This document shows, piece by piece, positions 44,831-52,954 of a stretch of DNA of 64,000 nucleotides (the stretch's first letter is position 1; every line of letters begins with the position of its first letter). Origin of the DNA: an uncultured Bacteroides sp. (lineage in GTDB: Bacteria > Bacteroidota > Bacteroidia > Bacteroidales > Bacteroidaceae); NCBI GenBank assembly GCA_947038155.1, contig CAMQVH010000001.1:124001-188000 (forward strand), written 5' to 3'. The position numbers and the translations under genes were made by a program. Under the pieces are notes generated by a model, which was given only the letters and a program-made list of their open reading frames with translations, made no database searches and was not told the origin of the DNA.

Positions 44831-45475
44831 TTATTTGCCGGATGGCAGTTTGTACTTTTCTCCCAGGAAATGCGGTTGCTTATCTATCGCTAAATCGATA
44901 AACATCTTGACCCTTGCAAATAATTCTCTGATATTGGTTTTCAATCCTGCATAGACGTCTACATCCCTGGCATTAAAACCGATGGCGGTAATCCCATTCT
45001 TTTCGGCAAGATAAATAGCCCGCTCATTGTGAAATCGTTGAGAAATGATGGTCAGACGGGTCTGACCGAATACTTCTTTAGCACGCACAACAGAGTCAAG
45101 GGTACGAAAACCGGCATAATCTAAATAGATAGACTTTTCAGGAACACCTTTTTGCATAAGCGCTTTCTTCATTTTTTCCGGTTCGTTGTAATCTTCTTTG
45201 CGATTATCTCCACTGATAAGAATATAATTAATTTTGCCTGCCTTGTACAGTTCAACCGCCGCATCAATGCGATAGTCAAAATATAAATTGTTATTCCCGC
45301 TTTTCAGCTTAGGAGAGGTGCCGAGAAGCAGACCTACATTGTTTGCAGGAATATCACTGATTTCAGTATAGATGCAGGAGGCTGCATTCTTCTTGATGGT
45401 CCAGTCGCAGATAAAGATACTGATAACACAAAGTATGGCAATTATCAGTGTGATATAGAATAGCTTTTTTTTCAT
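44831..45475 (-). CDS. sanA: SanA/YdcF-family (DUF218) membrane protein
   Basis: 214 residues with one N-terminal membrane helix (LFYITLIIAILCVISIFI) and a periplasmic DUF218 domain with VGLLLGTSPKL, YFDYRIDAAVELYKAGKINYILISGDNR, SIYLDYAGFRTLDSVVRAKEVFG and IISQRFHNERAIYLAEKNG. SanA of enterics affects envelope barrier function (vancomycin sensitivity at high temperature); the biochemical role is unclear. The start overlaps the stop of the DUF4919 gene (ATGA), so the two are translationally coupled. Confidence 0.88.
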   Translation of the reverse strand: MKKKLFYITLIIAILCVISIFICDWTIKKNAASCIYTEISDIPANNVGLLLGTSPKLKSGNNNLYFDYRIDAAVELYKAGKINYILISGDNRKEDYNEPEKMKKALMQKGVPEKSIYLDYAGFRTLDSVVRAKEVFGQTRLTIISQRFHNERAIYLAEKNGITAIGFNARDVDVYAGLKTNIRELFARVKMFIDLAIDKQPHFLGEKYKLPSGK

Positions 45476-46140
45476 TTTCCGAATAATTCACTCATATAAT
45501 CAAGGGAACGGCTAATGTCGAAATACATTTGATTTCCTTCATAGTACTGGCATTTATCAAACTCTATCAGATCACATTTATTGACTAGCGATTGACCTTT
45601 CATGTTCTCCATCTTGAATAACATATTCAGCAGTTGGTATTCGTCATTTACGCAGATAACCTTAAATGCGGTTTCTTCGCTTGTACCGTCACCTGTAAGC
45701 GCAATCATAGTAAGCAGGGCTGCGTATCTCTTTGAATAGTGTTTTATTTCCCGGATATCTTTCTGGAGCAAACCGGCTATTCCGTACATATTATATAGTA
45801 ATTGGAGAGATACCGGATTCTTTTTTAGTAGTTCTTTGCCGATATTATAAGCATCTTCATACTTTTCTTCTTTAATCAACTTTCGGAAATCCTGAAAATC
45901 ATCCATACTTCCTTTGTAAGCTGGTGTGAATGAATACCCGTAATATAGCATGGCATGATCTTGCCGGGTGAGTAAAGTATCATTTTCTTCAAAACGTTGC
46001 ATGAGCTTTTGAAACTCCGTATTGTGACTAGTCACGTACTCTTTGATGGCCGGATAATCCACTTTTAATATTTCTTGTGCGGAACAATAAACCTGAAGGC
46101 TAAGTATGCTTATAAAGAAAAGGGTAATGAACTTTTTCAT
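45472..46140 (-). CDS. Secreted DUF4919-like protein
   Basis: 222 residues with a signal peptide (KKFITLFFISILSLQVYCSAQ), mature part mostly helical with tetratricopeptide-like stretches (HAMLYYGYSF, YEDAYNIGKELLKKNPVSLQLLYNMYGI) and a C-terminal YYEGNQMYFDISRSLDYMSELF, which I associate with DUF4919 of Bacteroidetes. Function unknown; periplasmic or surface. Start at ATG 46140; an upstream in-frame ATG (46275) lies inside the small-RNA-like repeat, at its presumed transcription start, and is unlikely. It leads the DUF4919-sanA-alaX run. The repeat upstream has a terminator hairpin between the promoter and this gene. Confidence 0.65.
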   Translation of the reverse strand: MKKFITLFFISILSLQVYCSAQEILKVDYPAIKEYVTSHNTEFQKLMQRFEENDTLLTRQDHAMLYYGYSFTPAYKGSMDDFQDFRKLIKEEKYEDAYNIGKELLKKNPVSLQLLYNMYGIAGLLQKDIREIKHYSKRYAALLTMIALTGDGTSEETAFKVICVNDEYQLLNMLFKMENMKGQSLVNKCDLIEFDKCQYYEGNQMYFDISRSLDYMSELFGK

Positions 46141-46206
46141 GACAGTGTTTTTTAGGGTATTAAGATTCACAAAAATACCATTCTTTTTCAGGAAACCAAG
46201 CGTATA

Positions 46207-46290
46207 GGCATAAAAAAAGGAGCAACGCCTTGCTCCAACCTTTGTTAACCTTAAATCTAATACTATGAAAAACACATTGCAAAGATACGG
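46207..46290 (-). repeat. 84-bp repeat, copy 1
   Basis: Identical base for base to 47249-47332. It contains a -7 box and a terminator hairpin on the minus strand; see the ncRNA entry. Confidence 0.95.
46212..46273 (-). ncRNA. Putative small RNA or attenuated leader, copy 1
   Basis: On the minus strand a perfect -7 box TATCTTTG (46287-46280) has TTTG exactly 19 bp upstream (46310-46307). About 35 nt after the predicted start the sequence forms GGAGCAA-GGCG-TTGCTCC followed by seven T, a textbook intrinsic terminator. The product would be about 62 nt. Because the DUF4919 gene starts 72 bp beyond the terminator in the same direction, this copy could also be a leader with an attenuator. The start point is inferred from the box. 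Confidence 0.6.
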
Positions 46291-46328
46291 ACTTCTGTGA
46301 ACTTAGCAAATTAACCAAGGAAAATCTT

Positions 46329-46342
46329 ATGTTATATAACAT
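46329..46342. promoter_or_regulatory. 14-bp perfect palindrome, possible operator
   Basis: ATGTTATATAACAT, symmetric over all 14 bp, between the divergent promoters of the small RNA/DUF4919 unit and the SGNH hydrolase gene. Confidence 0.35.
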
Positions 46343-46410
46343 AGATTAAGAATTTTCCCTTTCCGCTTAACGGATATTCGGTATTTGATCGTTCATATAA
46401 AGAGTTTTTT

Positions 46411-46418
46411 TATCTTTG
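46411..46418 (+). promoter_or_regulatory. Bacteroides -7 box for the SGNH hydrolase
   Basis: TATCTTTG, perfect TAnnTTTG, 36 bp before the start codon, with TTTG at 46384-46387. Confidence 0.55.
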
Positions 46419-46454
46419 CAACCAATTTGAATTACTAATCTTTATACTACGTAT

Positions 46455-47159
46455 ATGAAAAAGAAAAGACTGGGTCAATGGATGTTATTGGCCATCGTTT
46501 GTTTGAGTTTCTCAGTAGGAGAGACCTATGCACAGAAACATGAGTTCGCTAATTACAAGCGTTATGCGACAGAGAATGCAGCACTTGCACAACCTGTAAA
46601 GAAGGAAAAAAGAGTGGTCTTTATGGGCAATTCCATTACGGAAGGATGGGTGAGGACACATCCTGATTTCTTCAAAACGAATGGATATATCGGTCGTGGT
46701 ATCAGTGGCCAGACGTCCTATCAGTTCTTGCTTCGTTTTAGGGAAGATGTGATCAATCTTTCTCCGGCATTGGTTGTCATTAATGCAGGAACAAATGATG
46801 TAGCCGAAAATACAGGTGCTTATAATGAAGATTATACATTCGGAAATATTGCATCTATGGCAGAACTGGCGAAGGCAAATAAAATCAAAGTGATTCTGAC
46901 TTCAGTATTGCCGGCAGCTGAATTTCCGTGGAGACGGGAGATTAAAGATGCTCCTCAAAAGATTCAGTCATTGAATGCCCGCATAGAAGCTTACGCCAAA
47001 GCTAATAAAATTCCGTTTGTGAATTATTATCAGCCAATGGTGGTGGGCGAGAACAAGGCCTTGAATCCTCAATATACGAAAGATGGGGTACATCCTACAG
47101 GAGAAGGATATGATATTATGGAAGCACTCATTAAACAGGCTATTGAAAAAGCGCTTTAA
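46455..47159 (+). CDS. Secreted SGNH/GDSL hydrolase
   Basis: 234 residues with a signal peptide (WMLLAIVCLSFSVGETYAQ). SGNH blocks are all present: block I VVFMGNSITEGW (Ser), block II GRGISGQTSYQFLLRF (Gly), block III VINAGTNDVAE (Asn) and block V KDGVHPTGEGY (Asp-His). In Bacteroides such proteins are typically carbohydrate esterases or lipases acting outside the cytoplasm; the substrate is unknown. It stands alone and converges on the second small-RNA copy. Confidence 0.93.
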   Translation: MKKKRLGQWMLLAIVCLSFSVGETYAQKHEFANYKRYATENAALAQPVKKEKRVVFMGNSITEGWVRTHPDFFKTNGYIGRGISGQTSYQFLLRFREDVINLSPALVVINAGTNDVAENTGAYNEDYTFGNIASMAELAKANKIKVILTSVLPAAEFPWRREIKDAPQKIQSLNARIEAYAKANKIPFVNYYQPMVVGENKALNPQYTKDGVHPTGEGYDIMEALIKQAIEKAL

Positions 47160-47248
47160 TTATAGATAGAGTGTAGATAAAAAAGTGCCCTTTGATAAGA
47201 TTTCAAGGGGTATTTTTGTAGGATTGGAAGATGCTAAGATGGGGTATG

Positions 47249-47332
47249 GGCATAAAAAAAGGAGCAACGCCTTGCTCCAACCTTTGTTAACCTTAAATCT
47301 AATACTATGAAAAACACATTGCAAAGATACGG
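47249..47332 (-). repeat. 84-bp repeat, copy 2
   Basis: Identical to 46207-46290. Sequence outside the unit differs, but the -33 TTTG lies at the same distance. Confidence 0.95.
47254..47315 (-). ncRNA. Putative small RNA, copy 2
   Basis: Same layout as copy 1: -7 TATCTTTG at 47329-47322, TTTG 19 bp upstream (47352-47349), terminator stem 47278-47261 with a T-run. Here no gene follows in the same direction: transcription would stop before the 3' end of the convergent SGNH hydrolase gene. This copy therefore behaves as a free-standing RNA gene. It lies about 100 bp after uvrB. Confidence 0.6.
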
Positions 47333-47436
47333 GCTTTTGCGAAATCTGCAAATTATATCTCTTAAATAGGTGTTTTTATAACACTAATTAGCAAAAGCAC
47401 GGGTTTCTTATAGATTTATTGATGTTTATAAGCCGT

Positions 47437-49470
47437 TTATCCCCACTTTTCTTTCATCAAATCTTCCAGTTTCAGCAGCTCGTTCCGATATTGGGCAGCT
47501 TCGATAAATTCCAGCTTTTTGGCGGCCTCCTGCATTAATTTGCGGGTACGCTCTATGCTCTTTTCCATTTGAGCTTTGCTCATGTATTGTACGATTGGGT
47601 CGGCTGCGATGTTAGGTGAAGAAGGTTCCACATAAGCGTGTTTTTCTTTCAGCAACTCATCGGCTTCGGAACTTGGACTGCCAAATACAGACAAGTTCCT
47701 CGCCTTCTTAATTTGTTGTGGGGTGATGCCGTTCGCTTCATTGTAAGCGAGCTGTTTCTCGCGTCGACGGTTCGTTTCATCGATCGTAAGCCGCATACTG
47801 TCTGTTATTTTATCTGCATACATGATTACTTTCCCGTTTACATTACGGGCAGCACGGCCTGCAGTCTGGGTCAGTGAGCGATGAGAGCGGAGGAATCCTT
47901 CTTTATCGGCATCGAGAATAGCGACAAGGGATACTTCCGGAAGGTCAAGACCTTCACGAAGCAGATTGACACCGATGAGTACGTCATAAACGCCTTGTCT
48001 CAAGTCATCCATGATCTTCACACGCTCTAATGTATCCACATCGCTATGAATATAATTACATCTCACATTATTGTTGAGAAGGTATTCTGCCAGCTCTTCC
48101 GCCATACGTTTCGTAAGTGTCGTGACAAGTACCCGTTCTTCTTTTTCGATACGCAGCTGAATTTCTTCCATCAGGTCGTCAATTTGATTGAGACTCGGGC
48201 GTACTTCAATAACTGGATCAAGCAGACCGGTAGGGCGGATCACTTGTTCTACAACGATCCCTTCCGATTGTATCAGCTCATATTCTGCCGGGGTAGCACT
48301 GACGTAAATCACTTGCTTGGTCATCTCCTCAAATTCTTCAAATTTCAGAGGGCGGTTGTCCATTGCGGCAGGCAGTCGGAACCCATATTCTACCAGATTG
48401 ATTTTACGGGCACGGTCGCCTCCATACATGGCGCGAACCTGCGGCACGCTTACATGACTTTCGTCAATAACCAGCAAAAAGTCATCCGGGAAGAAATCGA
48501 GAAGGCAATAAGGACGGGTGCCGGCAGCGCGACCGTCGAAATAACGGGAATAATTCTCGATGCCGGAACAGTGCCCTAATTCCCGGATCATTTCCATGTC
48601 ATATGTAACTCGCTCGTACAATCGTTTCGCTTCATATTCTTTGCCGATAGATTCGAAGAACGCTACTTGTTTGGTCAAGTCGTCCTCTATTTCGTGGATG
48701 GCACGAAGAGTGGCTTCCTTGGTGGTCATAAATAAGTTGGCGGGATAGATCTTATAGGCTTCGAAAGGAGCGGTAGTCACCCCGGTAATCGGGTCCACTT
48801 CTTCTATACCATCAATCTCGTCTCCCCAGAAAGTGACACGAAGCAGAGTGTCCGAGTATGCAAGGAAAATGTCGACCGTATCTCCTTTAACGCGGAAATT
48901 GCCACGATTCAAATCGATATCATTACGGACATACAGGCTGTCCACAAGACGACGCAGAAAAACATTACGGTCAAGCATCCGTCCCCGTTCAATTTCGATT
49001 ACATTTTTATAGAAATCCGACGGGTTTCCCATACCGTAAATACAGGAGACTGAGGAAACGACTACCACATCTTTCCGGCCTGAAAGCAGGGAGGAGGTAG
49101 CGGCGAGACGTAACTTGTCAATCTCGTCATTGATGGCGAGATCCTTTTCTATATAGGTATCTGAATTTGGCAGATAGGCTTCCGGCTGATAGTAGTCATA
49201 ATATGAAACGTAATATTCTACGGCGTTATTGGGGAAAAATCCCTTGAACTCGCTGTATAGCTGCGCAGCCAATGTCTTGTTGTGGCTTAAGATCAACGTA
49301 GGCTTGTTGATGTTGGCGATCACATTGGCGATGGTGAACGTTTTTCCCGATCCGGTAACCCCCAATAAAGTCTGTGCGGGAACTCCTTGAAGTACCCCCT
49401 CAGTAAGCTGGGCGATCGCTTCCGGTTGATCCCCGGTAGGTTTGTAAGCTGATGTTAGTTCAAAATTCAT
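47437..49470 (-). CDS. uvrB: Excinuclease ABC subunit B
   Basis: 677 residues. Helicase-fold damage-verification subunit of nucleotide excision repair. Walker A GVTGSGKTFTIAN near residue 40, the beta-hairpin YYVSYYDYYQPEAYLP, Walker B box LVIDESHVSVPQV, VIYVSATPAEYEL, the GINLLREGLD-type motif GVNLLREGLDLPE and QTAGRAARN, and a C-terminal UVR motif (KLMQEAAKKLEFIEAAQYRNELLKL) that contacts UvrC. Stands alone. uvrA is 6.7 kb away on the other strand. Confidence 0.97.
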   Translation of the reverse strand: MNFELTSAYKPTGDQPEAIAQLTEGVLQGVPAQTLLGVTGSGKTFTIANVIANINKPTLILSHNKTLAAQLYSEFKGFFPNNAVEYYVSYYDYYQPEAYLPNSDTYIEKDLAINDEIDKLRLAATSSLLSGRKDVVVVSSVSCIYGMGNPSDFYKNVIEIERGRMLDRNVFLRRLVDSLYVRNDIDLNRGNFRVKGDTVDIFLAYSDTLLRVTFWGDEIDGIEEVDPITGVTTAPFEAYKIYPANLFMTTKEATLRAIHEIEDDLTKQVAFFESIGKEYEAKRLYERVTYDMEMIRELGHCSGIENYSRYFDGRAAGTRPYCLLDFFPDDFLLVIDESHVSVPQVRAMYGGDRARKINLVEYGFRLPAAMDNRPLKFEEFEEMTKQVIYVSATPAEYELIQSEGIVVEQVIRPTGLLDPVIEVRPSLNQIDDLMEEIQLRIEKEERVLVTTLTKRMAEELAEYLLNNNVRCNYIHSDVDTLERVKIMDDLRQGVYDVLIGVNLLREGLDLPEVSLVAILDADKEGFLRSHRSLTQTAGRAARNVNGKVIMYADKITDSMRLTIDETNRRREKQLAYNEANGITPQQIKKARNLSVFGSPSSEADELLKEKHAYVEPSSPNIAADPIVQYMSKAQMEKSIERTRKLMQEAAKKLEFIEAAQYRNELLKLEDLMKEKWG

Positions 49471-49605
49471 AGTTAAATCCTAAAAAGTGGAGCAATATTC
49501 GGCAAAATAATTGAGATAACAAATCATTTTTCCAAATAAATCCTTTACTTTGCAACATATTAATATCATGAAACAGATTCATACAACTAATAATACCAAG
49601 AGAAC

Positions 49606-50904
49606 ATGATTTGGAATGAGACCATTGAGTGTATGGACCGCGAAAGTCTTCGCAAGATTCAAAGCATACGACTCAAGAAAATTGTGGATTACGTTTATCA
49701 CAACACGCCTTTTTACCGGAAGAAAATGCAGGAAATGGGTATCACCCCCGATGATATCAATACGATTGACGATATCGTGAAACTGCCGTTTACCACGAAA
49801 CATGATTTAAGAGATAATTATCCTTTCGGACTTTGTGCCGTGCCGATGAGTCAGATCGTGCGTATTCATGCCTCTTCCGGAACGACCGGAAAGCCGACGG
49901 TAGTGGGATATACCCGCAAAGACCTTGCTTCGTGGGCAGAATGTATATCGCGTGCTTTTACTGCTTATGGAGCAGGACGCTCAGATATATTCCAGGTTTC
50001 CTATGGTTACGGACTTTTTACCGGTGGCCTGGGAGCACACGCCGGAGCTGAGAATATCGGTGCCTCTGTGATTCCGATGTCCAGTGGCAATACAGAAAAG
50101 CAGATTACATTGATGCATGATTTTGGATCAACGGTTCTTTGCTGTACTCCTTCGTATGCACTTTATCTGGCGGATGCCATTAAAGATTCCGGTTATCCGC
50201 GGGAGGAATTCCAACTGAAAGTGGGAGCCTTGGGTGCGGAGCCTTGGACGGAGAATATGCGTCATGAAATCGAAGAAAAACTCGGTATTAAAGCATACGA
50301 TATCTACGGACTGAGTGAAATAGCCGGACCGGGTGTCGGTTACGAATGTGAATGTCAGCATGGTACGCACTTGAATGAGGATCATTATTTCCCTGAAATT
50401 ATTGATCCGAATACATTGCAGCCGGTAGAACCCGGACAGACGGGCGAACTGGTATTTACGCACCTGACGAAGGAGGGAATGCCATTGCTTCGTTATCGTA
50501 CGCGTGACTTGACGGCCTTGCATTATGATAAATGCTCCTGCGGACGTACATTGGTTCGTATGGACCGCATCCTGGGACGTAGTGACGATATGCTGATTAT
50601 CCGTGGTGTCAATGTATTCCCGACTCAGATCGAGTCCGTCATTCTTGAGATGGAAGAATTCGAACCACATTATTTGTTGATAGTGGGTCGTGAAAACAAT
50701 ACCGATACGATGGAACTTCAGGTAGAAGTGCGCCCGGATTTCTATTCGGATGAGATTAACCGCATGCTAGCGTTGAAGAAGAAACTGGCAAGCCGTCTCC
50801 AAAGCGTACTTGGACTGGGAGTCAATGTGAAACTGGTAGAACCGCGTAGCATTGAACGCAGCGTGGGCAAAGCTAAACGAGTGATTGATAACAGAAAAAT
50901 TTAA
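49606..50904 (+). CDS. paaK: Phenylacetate-CoA ligase family protein
   Basis: 432 residues of the adenylate-forming PaaK type. RIHASSGTTGKPTVVGYTRKD is the AMP-binding P-loop motif near residue 87, AYDIYGLSEIAGPGVGYEC the A5-like motif, LRYRTRDLT and GRSDDMLIIRGVNVFPTQIE the A8 region, and the last residues contain SVGKAKRVIDNR with the catalytic Lys. In gut Bacteroides it is usually tied to aryl-acid formation from aromatic amino acids; the true acid substrate is not known. It forms a unit with the ACT-domain gene, separated by a heptad-repeat gap. A TTACTTTG box at 49545-49552 (one mismatch) may be its promoter. Confidence 0.9.
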   Translation: MIWNETIECMDRESLRKIQSIRLKKIVDYVYHNTPFYRKKMQEMGITPDDINTIDDIVKLPFTTKHDLRDNYPFGLCAVPMSQIVRIHASSGTTGKPTVVGYTRKDLASWAECISRAFTAYGAGRSDIFQVSYGYGLFTGGLGAHAGAENIGASVIPMSSGNTEKQITLMHDFGSTVLCCTPSYALYLADAIKDSGYPREEFQLKVGALGAEPWTENMRHEIEEKLGIKAYDIYGLSEIAGPGVGYECECQHGTHLNEDHYFPEIIDPNTLQPVEPGQTGELVFTHLTKEGMPLLRYRTRDLTALHYDKCSCGRTLVRMDRILGRSDDMLIIRGVNVFPTQIESVILEMEEFEPHYLLIVGRENNTDTMELQVEVRPDFYSDEINRMLALKKKLASRLQSVLGLGVNVKLVEPRSIERSVGKAKRVIDNRKI

Positions 50905-50905
50905 A

Positions 50906-51027
50906 ATAGGTAATAGGTAATAAGTATTAGGTATTATCGTAGCTGCAACATAGAATCCATGTGGCTATTACCTATTACCTAATATTTAATACTTAATACT
51001 TATTACTTAATACCTAATACTTAAAAC
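50906..51027. repeat. Inverted heptad arrays filling the paaK-ACT gap
   Basis: Five 7-mers at 50906-50940 (ATAGGTA, ATAAGTA, TTAGGTA types) and nine at 50965-51027 on the opposite strand (CTATTAC, TTAATAC, CTAATAC types), beginning one base after the paaK stop and ending 9 bp before the next start. Confidence 0.85.
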
Positions 51028-51036
51028 TTTACGATA

Positions 51037-51462
51037 ATGGTAGCAAAACAACTTTCTATCTTTTTGGAAAACAAGTCCGGCCGTTTGACGGAAGTGACTG
51101 AAGTGCTGGCAAAAGAGAACATCAATCTTTCTGCCTTGTGCATCGCCGAAAATGCTGATTTTGGCATTTTGCGTGGAATTGTATCCGATCCGGATAAAGC
51201 ATATAAAGCATTGAAAGATAATCATTTTGCCGTGAATATAACAGATGTGGTCGGCATTAGCTGTCCGAATGTGCCGGGAGCTTTGGCAAAAGTGCTGGGA
51301 TTCTTGTCGGCAGAAGGAGTCTTTATTGAGTATATGTATTCGTTTGCCAATAATAACGTGGCAAACGTCGTGATTCGTCCTAGTAATATGGATAAATGTA
51401 TTGAAGTACTGAAAGAAAAGAAAGTCGACCTGTTGGCGGCAAGTGATTTGTACAAGCTGTAA
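51037..51462 (+). CDS. Tandem ACT-domain protein
   Basis: 141 residues made of two ACT domains: QLSIFLENKSGRLTEVTEVLAKENINLSALCIAEN (1-70) and VVGISCPNVPGALAKVLGFLSAEGVFIEYMYSF (about 70-141). ACT pairs bind amino acids and regulate. Located directly after paaK, as in other Bacteroidetes, where it may sense an aromatic or branched amino acid. No enzyme domain is attached. Confidence 0.9.
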   Translation: MVAKQLSIFLENKSGRLTEVTEVLAKENINLSALCIAENADFGILRGIVSDPDKAYKALKDNHFAVNITDVVGISCPNVPGALAKVLGFLSAEGVFIEYMYSFANNNVANVVIRPSNMDKCIEVLKEKKVDLLAASDLYKL

Positions 51463-51567
51463 CCGGACGGCGGACCATAAGCGAACGGTGAACGAAGAAC
51501 GGTAGCGCTGGTATACCAATGACATAGCGCGCTTGTTGATCGTTCACCGTTTATTATTGACTGTTTA
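51463..51567. repeat. Inverted heptad array after the ACT gene
   Basis: 7-mers in phase at 51463-51504 (AACGGTG, AACGAAG, AACGGTA and weaker ones) and, inverted, at 51533-51567 (TCGTTCA, CCGTTTA, CTGTTTA). It begins on the base after the stop codon. Different in sequence from the TATTACC-type arrays but with the same period. Confidence 0.65.
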
Positions 51568-51667
51568 TAGCTTCCAGTTCGACGTCGTTTTTTCTCTTTT
51601 CGTCGATGTTTAACGCCTTTTATGTATTAAAAAACATAGATTAATTGGTTAATTCCCCGCGAATAAG

Positions 51668-51675
51668 TAACTTTG
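51668..51675 (+). promoter_or_regulatory. Bacteroides promoter for bamD
   Basis: TAACTTTG, perfect TAnnTTTG, with ATTG at 51644-51647, 20 bp upstream; 20 bp before the bamD start. Confidence 0.65.
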
Positions 51676-51694
51676 CGCAATATTTTTTAAAAGG

Positions 51695-52498
51695 ATGAAG
51701 AAAAATATCATTATAACTTTGCTCGCAGCAGCCTCTCTGACATCGTGTGGAGAGTACAATAAGTTGCTGAAAAGTACCGATTACGAATACAAGTACGAGG
51801 CCGCCAAAAACTATTTTGCTAAAGGGCAGTATAACCGCTCAGCTACCTTGCTGAACGAATTGATTACAATCCTTAAGGGAACCGATAAAGCGGAGGAGTC
51901 TCTGTATATGTTGGGTATGAGTTACTATAATCAGAAAGATTATCAGACAGCTGCCCAGACGTTTATCACCTATTTCAACACTTATCCTCGTGGTACTTTC
52001 ACTGAACTGGCACGTTTCCATGCAGGTAAATCCCTGTTCCTGGATACTCCGGAACCACGTTTGGATCAATCAAGTACCTATCAGGCTATCCAGCAATTGC
52101 AGATGTTTATGGAATATTTCCCGAACAGTACCAAGAAGCAGGAAGCACAAGATATGATTTTTGCTTTGCAGGATAAACTGGTGTTGAAAGAACTCTATTC
52201 TGCAAAGTTGTATTATAATCTGGGTAACTATCTGGGTAATAACTATGAGTCCTGTGTAATTACAGCTCAGAATGCTCTGAAAGATTATCCTTATACAGAT
52301 TATCGCGAAGAACTTTCCATATTGATTCTGCGTGCCAGACATGAAATGGCTATTTATAGTGTAGAAGACAAGAAGATGGATCGTTACCGTGAAACGATAG
52401 ATGAATATTATGCTTTCAAGAACGAGTTTCCGGAAAGTAAATACCTGAAAGAGGCTGAAAAAATATTCAATGAATCACAGAAAGTAATTAAAGACTAA
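51695..52498 (+). CDS. bamD: Outer-membrane assembly lipoprotein BamD
   Basis: 267 residues. Signal peptide with lipobox LTSCGEY (Cys18), then five TPR-like repeats, e.g. YKYEAAKNYFAKGQYNRSATLLNELI, EESLYMLGMSYYNQKDYQTAAQTFITYFNTYPRG and YREELSILILRARHEMAIYS. It is the essential partner of BamA for folding beta-barrel proteins. First gene of bamD-rpoZ, 14 bp apart; this order is common in Bacteroidetes. Confidence 0.93.
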   Translation: MKKNIIITLLAAASLTSCGEYNKLLKSTDYEYKYEAAKNYFAKGQYNRSATLLNELITILKGTDKAEESLYMLGMSYYNQKDYQTAAQTFITYFNTYPRGTFTELARFHAGKSLFLDTPEPRLDQSSTYQAIQQLQMFMEYFPNSTKKQEAQDMIFALQDKLVLKELYSAKLYYNLGNYLGNNYESCVITAQNALKDYPYTDYREELSILILRARHEMAIYSVEDKKMDRYRETIDEYYAFKNEFPESKYLKEAEKIFNESQKVIKD

Positions 52499-52512
52499 AT
52501 TTAAATAGATTT

Positions 52513-52848
52513 ATGGACTACAAAAAAACGAACGCTCCCGCTACGACGGTAACCCGTGACATGATGGAACTCTGTGCTGACACAGGGAATGTTTATGAAA
52601 CTGTTGCCATTATTGGTAAGCGTGCTAACCAGATTAGTGTGGAAATTAAAAACGATCTTTCTAAGAAATTAGCAGAGTTTGCTTCTTACAACGATAATTT
52701 GGAAGAAGTATTCGAAAATAGAGAACAGATCGAAATTTCTCGTTATTATGAGAAATTGCCGAAACCTGACTTGATTGCTACACAGGAATACATCGAAGGG
52801 AAAATTTATTATAGAAATCCGGCTAAGGAGAAAGAAAAACTTCAGTAA
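52513..52848 (+). CDS. rpoZ: RNA polymerase omega subunit
   Basis: 111 residues. NVYETVAIIGKRANQISVEIKNDLSKKL matches the omega/Rpb6 core (residues about 22-50), with the long C-terminal extension ending YYEKLPKPDLIATQEYIEGKIYYRNP that is usual in Bacteroidetes. It helps assemble and stabilise the beta' subunit. It follows bamD in the same transcript. Confidence 0.88.
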   Translation: MDYKKTNAPATTVTRDMMELCADTGNVYETVAIIGKRANQISVEIKNDLSKKLAEFASYNDNLEEVFENREQIEISRYYEKLPKPDLIATQEYIEGKIYYRNPAKEKEKLQ

Positions 52849-52868
52849 TTTATTTTCTAACGAAAGAA

Positions 52869-52927
52869 TTGATAGTCAAGTAGTAAGCGGGAAGCATTTT
52901 CCTATTCCTTATTGCTTGGCTATTATT
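52869..52927. repeat. Short inverted, heptad-like repeat after rpoZ
   Basis: GATAGTCAAGTAGTAAG at 52871-52887 is nearly mirrored at 52908-52927 (CTTATTGCTTGGCTATTAT type). A similar AATAGTCAAATAGTAAG stands between glmS and the PurF-like gene (28931-28947). Confidence 0.5.
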
Positions 52928-52954
52928 GTTTAACTTAACTACTATAGAATACTT

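Noticed and set aside
46160..47351. Two small open frames (46342-46160 and 47351-47160) sharing a near-identical peptide
   Set aside because: The shared peptide is only the translation of the identical 84-bp DNA repeat; the frames read through its terminator and have no proper start region.
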